Shown: in pieces, positions 19,102 to 28,193 of the stretch | Position numbering within the stretch: the stretch's first letter is position 1 | How the letters are laid out: each line of letters starts with the position of its first letter | Assembly (NCBI GenBank): GCA_938030905.1 | Contig: CALHIW010000001.1 | Location: 1 to 44,811, forward strand | DNA length: 44,811 nucleotides | From: Candidatus Methanomethylicia archaeon | Lineage (GTDB): Archaea; Thermoproteota; Methanomethylicia; CALHIW01 | Reading direction: 5' to 3' | Program-made: the position numbers and the translations under genes | Notes under the pieces: generated by a model | The model's input: the letters and a program-made list of their open reading frames with translations, nothing else | Told to the model about the DNA's origin: nothing | The model's database searches: none

Positions 19102-19702
19102 TCAAGTATACATCAGTCCTGCATGCTTCATTATGATAGGGAACATATTGGCTAGCTATCTATGAAGTTCATAAGCTATATACCCCATTTCTGCTTGTGC
19201 ATCAGCACATTCCTTAAGTGGTAGGAAGTTAAATACAGCTTCTCTAAGATTCATCTGTACTGAAATTCTTATTGTAGATGCATTTACTGAGAAATATCTT
19301 GTATTCTCCATTCTACACCTTCATCTATTAGTTGAAAATAGCTCTTATGCATATACTCCATAACTCTATGGTTTAAGCCCTTAGGTAATATATATCTAGA
19401 AATCTTTACTCTACGTCGACTCTCCTACCAGTAGCTTGCAATTCTATGTCTAACAAGTTGGTGACTACATACCCTTAAGCATAATACAAGAAAACATACA
19501 CAAGTAAACTCAAGAACACTCCAGTGACCACGTTTAAGAAAGCTTAAAACCCCTCCCCAACTAGTTTCTCATCAACTTTACTTAAAGCGCTCTTAATATT
19601 ATATCCATGATATAGAACATCAGTTAATGCAGCTATTATCTTTTCACCACCCAACATATACATAAGTTCAACTGACGGCTTAATAAAAATCCATACTTTA
19701 AG
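19102..19702 (-). pseudogene. thyX: Decayed flavin-dependent thymidylate synthase (thyX)
   Basis: ThyX makes dTMP from dUMP using FAD and methylene-folate or pterin. The N-terminal part is open (KVWIFIKPSVELMYML through VDEKLVGEG), then the frame shifts near 19,548 into KRGHWSVLEF. Next comes the ThyX signature SHQLVRHRIASY, directly followed by W, an in-frame TAG (19425-19427) and ESRRRVKI. The conserved RHR-X7-S-R pattern is therefore present but broken. A frame change near 19,300 leads to RISVQMNLREAVFNFLPLK, a second in-frame TAG lies at 19156-19158, and the end reads LANMFPIIMKHAGLMY, as in ThyX C-termini. At least two frame changes and two stops make it non-functional. I assume the cell has another thymidylate synthase elsewhere. 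Confidence 0.85.
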
Positions 19703-19810
19703 GTTAGTAGCTCTAAAAATAAATGTTACTAGCCTCATGGAGACTGCTAAACTTAGTATATAGTCTCCACTCAAATATTTCCTTAACTATAAAAACTTAA
19801 CACAAAATGG

Positions 19811-19829
19811 TGGTTGTACCTGACAACCA
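19811..19829. promoter_or_regulatory. Inverted repeat upstream of DUF996 promoter (possible operator)
   Basis: TGGTTGT, a 5-nt spacer and ACAACCA form a perfect 7-bp inverted repeat. It ends 21 nt before the TATA box at 19850, a usual position for an archaeal activator or repressor site. The regulator is unknown. Confidence 0.45.
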
Positions 19830-19849
19830 TTTTCCGCATTTAGAAAAGA

Positions 19850-19857
19850 TTTATAAA
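19850..19857 (+). promoter_or_regulatory. TATA box of DUF996 gene
   Basis: TTTATAAA begins 28 nt before the ATG at 19878, a textbook leaderless arrangement. Confidence 0.55.
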
Positions 19858-19877
19858 CCTCTAATCAAGATTATTTG

Positions 19878-20462
19878 ATGAGTCTAGAATCAAATAGAAT
19901 CTTAGGCAGTATAGGTGCAATATTAATTGCTATTGGTTTTTCGACTCCATTTTCAGGCTATATTGGTATTCTTAGTCTTGTCGGTATAATACTTGTGCTG
20001 GTAGCTATGAAAGGTCTAGCAGAATACTACAATGAAAGAGGTATATTTCAAAATGCGCTTTATGGATTTATCTTCGGAATCATAGGATTCATAGTTGTAA
20101 TCGTATTCGTAATGTTCTTTGCAACGTTTTCTATACGAGCCATGTGGAGAGCAGTAAGGATACCAACTGAATTTACAAGCGTTACTCTAATTGTAGGTCT
20201 AATCCTTGGTTTAGTTGTACTTGTTATATTTCTTGTTTTGCAAGCTATATTCTATAGAAAATCATTCAATCTCCTTGCTGAAAAATCTGGAGAGAAAATG
20301 TTTAATACTGCTGGGCTGCTAATGCTAATAGGCGCTGTTTTAACAGTAATAGTCATAGGAGCAATTCTATTGCTCATTGCTTGGATTCTAGCTGCTGTTG
20401 CATTTTTCTCCATTAAGGCTCCAGCAATCCAGCCAATATTACCCCCACCACCCCCAACATGA
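19878..20462 (+). CDS. DUF996 family integral membrane protein
   Basis: A 194-aa archaeal membrane protein with about five helices. The pattern GYIGILSLVGIILVLVAMKG, then LAEYYNERGIFQNALYGFI (about residues 30-68), is characteristic of DUF996. After the last helix comes a short tail ending in a run of prolines. The function is unknown; these proteins sit in the cell membrane. The ATG at 19878 is chosen over the TTG one codon upstream because of the TATA spacing. It is monocistronic, with an inverted repeat upstream that may control it. Confidence 0.8.
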   Translation: MSLESNRILGSIGAILIAIGFSTPFSGYIGILSLVGIILVLVAMKGLAEYYNERGIFQNALYGFIFGIIGFIVVIVFVMFFATFSIRAMWRAVRIPTEFTSVTLIVGLILGLVVLVIFLVLQAIFYRKSFNLLAEKSGEKMFNTAGLLMLIGAVLTVIVIGAILLLIAWILAAVAFFSIKAPAIQPILPPPPPT

Positions 20463-21187
20463 CATCTTAACGCCCTATTTTTTAACCAAATTAAACAAGG
20501 CTTAGAATTGATTAATTTAAGATGCAAGGAAATGGAGCATCAATAGTTAAGTGATTTTCAACATATTCTTGGCCCAAGTCTCCATATACGCTATAGTATT
20601 TTGGATGATTTTTGTTAAGCCTAAGTCTTAGCTTTAACATGCCTGACAGTTATATACAGTTAAATCACTCAACTCATCTTAAATTGTTTACAAACTTTTT
20701 CTAACTTAAGGATTATTACTGGCTTGACTACCTCTACTTGTATGAATTACTGGTTAAATGTGTATTTGATGCTTACTATAAGTCTTTAAATGTATTGATT
20801 TAGAAGGTTTTTGAAAGGCTTGTAATTGATGATTTGGATGCTAGGAGAAAACTAAACACTAATACCATACTATGATAAATGAATAAATATTATAGAGGAA
20901 TTTAGTATTTGCATTATCAGTATATGTAGACTAGAATATCCAATATACTCAGTATATTGGATGGTTAATCCAATACGATGTGGGAATAGGATAGAGTTAG
21001 CAATGAAATTATAGCTAAGCTAAACATTAAGCTTCAACTATGCAGTATTTCTAATACTTAATGAAAGCTATACGATATAGGAGGAGTAGGTTGCTGTAGA
21101 ATTAAAAGGTTTGGAAGTAATAAAATGTTGTAATTTAATCTCTGAATTAAAATTCTTCATCTTCATATCGTTATGATGATTTATTAA
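20463..21187. other. Gene-poor region with decayed coding traces
   Basis: No intact gene. At about 20,713-20,870 on the plus strand, DYYWLDYLYLYELLV and then KVFERLVIDDLDARRKL stay in frame around one stop, suggesting a lost gene of unknown family. A strong hairpin lies at 20938-20962. Confidence 0.4.
20938..20962. repeat. Perfect hairpin, 11-bp stem and 3-nt loop
   Basis: ATCCAATATAC, loop TCA, then GTATATTGGAT. A further partial copy (AATCCAATA) follows a few bases later. No flanking gene explains it; the possible roles are listed in the findings. Confidence 0.6.
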
Positions 21188-21757
21188 CTATGCTTTATCT
21201 CTTGGTTTAGCTATAATCTCCCTAATAATCATATCGAATATTCTTGTTGAGTTTGCTGGTTTAATAACTATAGCCGTATCAGCTCCTTTACTAGTTCCAG
21301 CTATACTTATTACATCTCTATCTACTGGTATCAAGCCAGCATCAGCAGCCATTGCTGTAATTTCAACGGCAACTTTTATACCTCACAGAAAAGCCTTAAG
21401 GTCTGCGCCATTATTTCTATCGGATATGCTGTGTTAAACTTACTCCTTATAGCTCTTTAAACATTTGTAAAGACATGTGTTCCAGTAAATATTTTACCAC
21501 CATTCGCCTCTATTACTCTACGATTTTCCTCACTTAACTCCTGCCTTCCCGGCTCTCTAAAGCCAGTATGATGAGTCACAACAATTAAATTCCTTAAAAA
21601 TCTTCGAAGCCTTAACGCCAGTTTCACCCCTAACAGATGCAACAACAATATCTCTTATCCCCAGCTCCTCCTCAGCCCTCCTCCTTGCTAGAGCTAAAAC
21701 AGTCTCAGTATTATCTTCACCCGGGCTACTAAAATAAACTATAGTCTTCTCAATCAT
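21188..21757 (-). pseudogene. Decayed pyruvate-kinase C-terminal-domain-like protein
   Basis: Intact relatives are stand-alone proteins of about 190 aa that resemble the pyruvate kinase alpha/beta C-terminal domain and have no firm function. The pieces lie in order over 570 nt: MIEKTIVYFSSPGEDNTETV and IVVASVRGETGVKASKIF in one frame; after a shift near 21,600, NLIVVTHHTGFREPG and GGKIFTGTHVFTNV; then an in-frame TAA (21457-21459) and FNTAYPIEIMAQTLRLF. After another stop and frame shift comes KVAVEITAMAADAGLIPV, then GTSKGADTAIVIKPA and REIIAKPRDKA. Every block of the family is still readable, so decay is recent. Confidence 0.82.
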
Positions 21758-22864
21758 ACTCACAGAATCACACCAATTTACAATTACAAACATTTATTAA
21801 AATCTTTCATACACATTCACCACCTCAGCTTTAGATGTTTATATCGTTTTCCACATCTCTCATGAGGATTTTATTTTATCTATGTCTTAATCATTTTACA
21901 TGGTACTTACTGTTGGTGATTTATATGTTTGTTGATTGTGGTATGCTGTATTATTCTTTTGTTTGTTTTGATGCTTCTATGTTTATTGTTGATTGATTAT
22001 GCTTCATATAAGTGTTTATTGCTTTCCAATTTATATTTATCAACTTAATATTTTGTTTGCATATAGCATTTAGTATAACATTTAATGCTAGACTTCTAGA
22101 ATCTTGTAGATATAAGATGTCAAATTTTACGTTAAATATGTATTATACTATTCTATACCTCAAATATAATCTATATAGTAAGTGATTATAGCTACTCATC
22201 AAAATATCAGCATAATAATAAGTAATGTACTACCAAATTCATGAATCCATCCAATACTCATACCCTACCCCCAAGAGCTACACCTAAAGTAGGTTAATCC
22301 TACAAATATGAATAATACTCTTACTCCTACGAAGAAACCATAATTACTAATCATACCAATCCAATATAGAGTAAGAACATTACTTACTTAAACTTCTAAA
22401 GTTGCCGGGCATCCAAACTACTTACAAGTTAGCTTAAGCCTCAATGGGGTGTAAATCATCTAGTATAAGAATTTAGCAAGACTATATTTATTACTGAAGG
22501 ACCCCAGTTAAACCGTAAATACTATCCTGTACTTTAAGTTATCTTGATTATTCACTAAGCCTCCAACTACTTTAGGTAATTGGATGTTTATATAGGGGAT
22601 TCTTACTCAGCTTCGCAGCTCTCTCCTCCACAATTCTAATATCTCCTAAACTCTAAAGCCCTAACTCCTGAATATAAAATGTACTGCTAAACTACTATAG
22701 AATAAATATTTTCTCATGAAATACGGTTGTAGACATAAAGCAAATATTCCTAAAGTAATGAAACCGTAATATTGGCTCTGTGAACTTGTATGAAACATAT
22801 ACGTGGTTAATGATTAGGTTCACAATACGTAAATTAAATATATATATTTGGTACTCTACAATTA
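21758..22864. other. Long gene-free region
   Basis: About 1.1 kb, AT-rich, T-rich at its left end, with stops in all frames. I see no recognisable gene, RNA or repeat. Confidence 0.5.
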
Positions 22865-22876
22865 TTGGGAGTAAAA

Positions 22877-23101
22877 ATGGTTATTGCCTGTATCTTGGTT
22901 TGCTGTGAAGCTGGCAAATTTAAGGAAGTTATTGAGGAAGTGAGGAAGATTACTGGTGTTAAAAGGGTATTTGGTGTTCATGGGCGTTGGGATGTAGTTG
23001 TAGAACTAGAAGCTTTGGATCTTAAAGCATTAGGTGAAACTGTATTAAAGCTTCATGGATTACTGGGGGTTAGAGCTACAGAAACCCTTATAGGTTTCTG
23101 A
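22877..23101 (+). CDS. Stand-alone Lrp/AsnC effector-binding (RAM) domain protein 1
   Basis: A 74-aa protein consisting only of the alpha-beta RAM domain that Lrp/AsnC regulators use to bind amino acids and to assemble. The pattern is CILVCCEAGKFKEVIEEV, VKRVFGVHGRWDVVVELEA, then a helix and VRATETLIGF. It has no DNA-binding HTH. Such single-domain proteins form decamers and may sense amino acids or modulate full-length Lrp proteins. The ATG at 22877 is preferred because GGGAG lies just before it; an in-frame TTG at 22865 is the alternative. An AT-rich TATA-like run lies at about 22,838-22,850. It is followed 9 nt later by a paralogue. Confidence 0.85.
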   Translation: MVIACILVCCEAGKFKEVIEEVRKITGVKRVFGVHGRWDVVVELEALDLKALGETVLKLHGLLGVRATETLIGF

Positions 23102-23110
23102 GGTGAGGGT

Positions 23111-23335
23111 ATGCAAGCCTGTATTCTAATTAGAGTTTTTCCTGGGAAGGGAATTGAGGTTCTAGAGGCTGTAAGGAAGCTTTTAGAAGTTAAAGATGCT
23201 TACCTTGTATTTGGTAGATATGATATAGTTGTTTTTGCTGAAGCTCCAACCTTTGAAGCTTTAAGTGCTCTAATAGTTAAAATAAATGCAACTTCAGGAG
23301 TTAAAAGTACGGAATCTCTTATAGAAGTTAAGTAA
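23111..23335 (+). CDS. Stand-alone Lrp/AsnC effector-binding (RAM) domain protein 2
   Basis: A 74-aa paralogue of the preceding gene with the same single RAM domain: ACILIRVFPGKGIEVLEAV, VKDAYLVFGRYDIVVFAEA, and the end VKSTESLIEV. Like its neighbour it lacks an HTH. GGTGAGG directly before the ATG is a good Shine-Dalgarno site, and the 9-nt spacing shows an operon. The two may form mixed oligomers; ligand and partner are unknown. The closest residue matches are in the GR(W/Y)D(V/I)VV core. Confidence 0.87.
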   Translation: MQACILIRVFPGKGIEVLEAVRKLLEVKDAYLVFGRYDIVVFAEAPTFEALSALIVKINATSGVKSTESLIEVK

Positions 23336-25129
23336 TCTAACTTAACCAATAACTCTTTTTTCATAGCATTAGTTTATAGCTATTACTAGCTGGCTGAACT
23401 TATTTTTATTATGATATTCTACGACAAATGCATAGTGAGCAGATATACTCTCCACATCAGTAAAGAAAATATTGCTTAACATCGTATACTAAGAGATTTT
23501 TAAAATACTTAAGCTAATTCTCTTTGTTTTTATGTCTGATGTGTATTCTATGCCATGATGAGATCAATTATGCCATTGGTTAATGAGTGGAATGTGAGGC
23601 TCTTTAGTAAATCATCCTACCAAAACTCATTGAGAAAGTTAGAAACCTTAAAAAGAAGATTTAGAGCCTAGAGAAAAACATATAACCACTCTACTAAGAG
23701 ACGAGTGTAAGTAGTATACATGCTCTATAATTATTTAAAAGCTAGATTTAAGCTACTTCCTCTAGTAGTTTACATAAGTTCTGCCATGGCTTAATTATGA
23801 TATTTTGCTAAGCTATACAGGCTCTACTAAGTCATAAACTTTAAATCCTACAATAAGCTTTAACTGAATCCATAAACTAAGCAATAGAAACCATTCTCTA
23901 AATCATATTAGAATATTTTATACTCAGCTCCCTTGTAGACCACTTCATGAAGCTTCCTCCGCTAGATATCATATTCATCTTGAAGATATTCCAAGCATGC
24001 TTTAACCATTTATTAGGTTCCAACTTGAATTTACAAGTTCATCCAGTAGTAAGTTGCTTAATTCATAAACTCCACCAGTAAATCTTGAGTGAGAGTAATA
24101 AATCCCTAATAAGCTCTCGGTAAACATCCTCTCCTTGCTGTTGACAACCTTAGTGCTCTAATATAAAGCTAAATCTTGCAGTATATCTAGTGACTTCTTA
24201 TCTTCATCAAGCCTGTTTACATCATTACCTAGAATTACAGTAACTTCATAGTCTTTAAATCTAGCATACATAAAGGAATCTATCTAAGCTACTCTTCCGC
24301 TTTGGTTATGAAATACAGCTCTAGTTTAATATTCTAGTAATAGTTCATCTATGCGCTACAACCACCCCCTCTAAACTCTGAAATTTCTAAATACTAACAA
24401 ATATAGATGAGAATAGTTCAATTCCCTTTTTGAGCGGTTCTTGAGTAATGAGTTGTTTAAATAAGGAATAGCTAAAATCTGATAGTTTAAGAGCTTTCCT
24501 ACAAAACACTCTGATGAGGTGTACTCATTGAAAAGTTTACAACTCTCAAACAGGCACCTCCTTGGTAGTTAAGCATCTTAAAATAGCTCTGATAATGCAT
24601 AGAAACGTTTCCCCAGTAGAATCCTCACTCTATCTGATTTGGCTAAGCCCCCAGGAATTACCGCTGGATATAATCTTTTTTATACCATATATTACGTACC
24701 TTTTAAAAGAGCTGGTGAGCAATCATATTTAGGAAGTCAACTTATAGGGGACTTTAGGCAGAAATCTCACTGTGTATCCTTAATTCCATCCATCTTATCT
24801 ATACCTACTTACCTCTTTAGTCATTTACGAATTCACTATTTTCTCCATCTCGGAGAAAATAGAATTCTGAAGATAATAGGAGGATTACCAGGTTTTAAAC
24901 TCTAGATTATTTTGATGTACTTACCTAAGGGGATAGAGGCAAAGCTCTTATTATTCACAGTTAGAAGAGTATAAACTCAAATTCATAGGAGCAGCATTAA
25001 GAAGGAGGCTAGTCATTAAAATAATCCTCTCAGTACCATCAGCATTCAATATAACCAATCAGTAAAGGATTGAGGGAACTAGGTTAAAGTATATAAATAT
25101 GATGTAGTGAAGTATACTATGTATTTATT
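23336..25129. other. 1.8-kb gene-poor region with decayed genes
   Basis: No intact gene. Plus-strand pieces at about 23,563-23,795 (MPLVNEWNVRLFSKSSYQ, RKLETLKRRFRA, then a stop) and a minus-strand PLD-like remnant at about 24,029-24,300 are readable. An 88-codon open frame at 24639-24905 has no recognisable domain and an ordinary chance length. Confidence 0.45.
24029..24300 (-). pseudogene. Remnant of a possible phospholipase-D-like protein
   Basis: The minus strand reads RFKDYEVTVILGNDVNRLD, then KKSLDILQDLA, an in-frame stop (24158-24160), KVVNSKERMFTESLL, YYSHSRFTGG and VYELSNLLLDELV. The order (a beta strand ending in a nucleotide-like pocket, a helix, a short loop, then S-X-R/N-X-T-GG) resembles the C-terminal half of PLD-type nucleases, but the HKD motif is not intact. 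Upstream pieces contain further stops. The family assignment is weak; the decay is clear. Confidence 0.35.
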
Positions 25130-26440
25130 ATGAAGTCTAGAGAGAGACTTTTAACCGCGTTAAGGCATGAGGAGGCGGATAGAGTTCCAATAGATTTAGG
25201 GTCTACTGATGTTACTGGAGTAAACTGTTTAGTGTATAGAGAGCTTAGGAGATTTTTTAGTTTACCTAGTAAGCCTATTAGACCCCTGATTACTGGTGGT
25301 TCAGATCCATCGCTTTTCACGTTTTATAATATGGTTGCTGAGGTGGAGAAGGAAATTTTGGATACACTACATATTGATGTTATCTCAATTAATAGAACTT
25401 TAGAACCTACATTAGATGTTAAAAAACTCTCTAAAGCATTTATTAATAATAAGTGGCAAATTACAGAAGTAAAGTTTAAACAATGGTATTGGGGGGAGTG
25501 GGACTTAACTATAGAGATACCGGACTATATAGATATAGTTGAAAATGGAGACCGCTATATAGCTAAGCTAGGGGGCCGGGAGCATGCTGTGGCTCCTAGA
25601 AAAAGCTTCTACTTTGATTCAAGACGTTTCAGTACACCTCTAAAAAATGTTAAAGATATTGCTGAGGTTAAAGACTTTAACTGGGATTCTTATAAGATTT
25701 CAGATTTAGTTCTTGAGGATCTTAGAAGAAGAGCTGAACACCTATATAAAAACACAGATTATGGACTAGTATACTTTAGATTGGGGAGTATACATGCTTG
25801 GCCGCAGGATTTAAGAGGCTGGACTCAGTGGTTATCTGATTTAAGGTTAAGAAGAGCTCTAGCTGAAGCTATATTAGATCAAGTTATGGATGTCGTTATG
25901 TATAATACTAGGAGAATTGTTGATGCCGTAGGACACTATGTACAGGTAATAGGCTTAGCTGATGATCTTGGAACTGAGGAAAGCCCTCAAATATCAGTTC
26001 AAATATTTAATGATATTTATAAGCATAGATATGAAACGATCTTTACATATATAAAGAGATACAGTAAATCATATACGTTTCTTCATAGTGATGGAGCTAT
26101 ATATCCATATATTAAGGAACTTATTGATGTAGGACTAGATATATTGAACCCCATCCAGATATCTGCTAAGGGTATGGATCCTGAAAAGCTCAAGAAGGAG
26201 TTTGGAGAGCAATTAACGTTTTGGGGTGGTAGCGCAAATACACAGCACATACTACCATTTGTAGAACCAGAAGGAGTTATAGAACATGTTAGGAAGCTCA
26301 TAGAAATATTTGCTCCTGGAGGAGGATATGTGTTTGCCCCCATACATAACATTCAGCCAAATACACCATTGGAGAATATAGTGGCGATGTTTAAGACAGC
26401 ATATAACCATGGGAAATACCCAATAAAACAGATAGGTTGA
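25130..26440 (+). CDS. UroD-family corrinoid-dependent methyltransferase
   Basis: A 436-aa TIM-barrel protein of the uroporphyrinogen-decarboxylase superfamily. It begins with the hallmark RERLLTALRHEEADRVP (residues 4-20). The C-terminal part has FLHSDG (318-322), FWGGSANTQHILPF (364-377) and GGGYVFAPIHNIQP (397-410), typical of the branch that acts in methyl transfer (MtaA/MtbA/MtvB-like), not in haem synthesis. It probably moves a methyl group between a methylated donor such as a methyl ether or methylamine and the corrinoid protein encoded 12 nt downstream. The donor cannot be named. A TATA-like box at about 25,091-25,100 precedes it. Confidence 0.85.
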   Translation: MKSRERLLTALRHEEADRVPIDLGSTDVTGVNCLVYRELRRFFSLPSKPIRPLITGGSDPSLFTFYNMVAEVEKEILDTLHIDVISINRTLEPTLDVKKLSKAFINNKWQITEVKFKQWYWGEWDLTIEIPDYIDIVENGDRYIAKLGGREHAVAPRKSFYFDSRRFSTPLKNVKDIAEVKDFNWDSYKISDLVLEDLRRRAEHLYKNTDYGLVYFRLGSIHAWPQDLRGWTQWLSDLRLRRALAEAILDQVMDVVMYNTRRIVDAVGHYVQVIGLADDLGTEESPQISVQIFNDIYKHRYETIFTYIKRYSKSYTFLHSDGAIYPYIKELIDVGLDILNPIQISAKGMDPEKLKKEFGEQLTFWGGSANTQHILPFVEPEGVIEHVRKLIEIFAPGGGYVFAPIHNIQPNTPLENIVAMFKTAYNHGKYPIKQIG

Positions 26441-26452
26441 TTTGAGTTATAT

Positions 26453-27088
26453 ATGAATCTTTTAAATCTTATAAGAGATTCCCTAGCTAGTCTTGATATG
26501 GATTCAACTCTAAAACATGTTAGTGAAGCTTTAAAACACAGTATTTCAATTATGGATATTGTTAATAGCTTGTCTGAGGGTATGAGGCTTATTGGTAAAA
26601 AATATGAGAATGGTGAGTATTTTATCGCTGAACTTACCGTAGCTGTAGAGATATTTAATGAAGCTATGAATATTTTAAAGCCAAAGATTTTAGGGGGGAG
26701 GGAGATGAAGCATATTGGGAAAGTTATTATAGGAACTGTTGAGGGTGATCTTCATGATGTGGGGAAGAATCTTGTTAAAACTGTACTGGAGGTAAATGGC
26801 TTTAAAGTTGTAGATTTAGGAGTAGATGTATCACCAGAAAGATTCGTGGAGGCAGTGAAACAATACAAGCCGGATATTGTTGGTATAAGTACTCTACTAA
26901 CATCAACAATGATAAATATAGAGAGAATAATAAAGGCGTTAGAGAGTAATGGCTTAAGAGATGAAATTAAGATTATTATTGGTGGAGCACCAGTAACACA
27001 GCAATTTACAGAGAGCATTGGAGCTGATGCTTATGGAGAAAACGCATTCAAAGCTGTTGAAATATGTAGGAAGCTGGTAGGGAAATAG
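26453..27088 (+). CDS. Methyltransferase cognate corrinoid protein
   Basis: A 211-aa methyl carrier. The N-terminal four-helix cap domain (about 1-85) is followed by a B12-binding Rossmann domain with GDLHDVGKNLV (D99, H101, G104), in which H101 supplies the lower axial cobalt ligand. VDLGVDVSPERFV, VGISTLLTSTM and IIGGAPVT (G-X2-P/T loop) follow. This is the MtaC/MtbC/MtvC type. It is the partner of the preceding UroD-family enzyme, with which it forms a two-gene operon. No reductive activase (RamA) gene is seen in the window. The first ATG fits the family length (about 210). Confidence 0.93.
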   Translation: MNLLNLIRDSLASLDMDSTLKHVSEALKHSISIMDIVNSLSEGMRLIGKKYENGEYFIAELTVAVEIFNEAMNILKPKILGGREMKHIGKVIIGTVEGDLHDVGKNLVKTVLEVNGFKVVDLGVDVSPERFVEAVKQYKPDIVGISTLLTSTMINIERIIKALESNGLRDEIKIIIGGAPVTQQFTESIGADAYGENAFKAVEICRKLVGK

Positions 27089-28193
27089 CTAAGTACTGTA
27101 AACCTCAAGAACTTTAATATTGTAAGCTATGAATTTCTAACATTCCTATTCTATATTAGGTATGGTATATTTAACATTCTCCTTATAGATTCTATTTCAT
27201 AATTGAATACTTTATGAATTGAGACATAGACTTGACAACATGGTAGTTTAAATGGATTTCTACATACATTATGCTGTTTAATATAGCTATCTATATAAAG
27301 GAAAATTTAATCAGTATACTTATGGTTAAAATGGTGCTATTTTATGGATTTCAATTTTGCTCTTACTAGATCTTTGTTAGTGGTTAGTTTATTATTGTTG
27401 TTAGCTTCTGTTTGGTGGTTAAACCCTCATCCAATCATATTAGGTGAAGAGTACTCATTCATATACGTTTAAGCTCGATTCAATTAATTTCTTAATCATC
27501 TTTTCAATTTTCTCAACAACTATGAATATAGTATCTTATTCCATGCAACATTCTCTATAATGCTTTTAATCTTCTACTTCTAGGTAGAAAGCCTAGAAGC
27601 TTAACTCTAAGTCATTACTTCTACTTTTCAATTCAGTCTTAACATAAACTCATCAACCTTAATAGGGTCATGTATTTTAAACTTCAATCAACTCTCTAAG
27701 TATCAATAATTCCTCCAGATACTCGATATGTAGCACAATTTATCCACTTCTGGAAGCTTAAGTACTAAGATATGTAGATATCCTAAAGATTAAGTAGAAC
27801 AATCTTTAGAAGTATTTCTTGATTGATTCTCTAGTTTCATTATTGAATGTTTAGGATACGACTTACAGCACTACTACGCTAAGTACCTCTACATTAACCC
27901 CCACCTAATAGCATTTGGGAACTATAATGAGAACACTAACATCATTAAATCATAAGCAAACTTAAGAGGGCAAGCAGCACAACCCTACTTAGAAGAGAAT
28001 AAGAAACCACATAAACTAAAATGAGTAAAGAAAATAAAACAACCAACAAAATACATAATAGGAGTATTAATCTAAATATATATGAATTAGTAGAAACCAT
28101 TACTAGAAGACTTAGAATTGAGATGTTAAGGTGGGTTACTATAAGCACTTGTAAATTAAATGTATTCCATATATTTTATATGGAATTCCATGT
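27089..28193. other. Gene-poor region
   Basis: About 1.1 kb with a possible 42-aa ORF (27344-27472). Minus-strand pieces such as VEKIEKMIKKLIESSLNVYE suggest decayed coding sequence. No RNA gene was recognised. Confidence 0.45.
27344..27472 (+). CDS. Possible 42-aa membrane peptide or truncated gene
   Basis: The ORF has a short polar start, one hydrophobic helix (SLLVVSLLLLLASVWW) and a tail that ends after GEEYSFIYV. A good TATA-like box (TATATAAAGG) lies at about 27,289-27,298. It may be a small membrane protein or the stub of a lost transporter permease. Support is weak. Confidence 0.3.
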   Translation: MDFNFALTRSLLVVSLLLLLASVWWLNPHPIILGEEYSFIYV

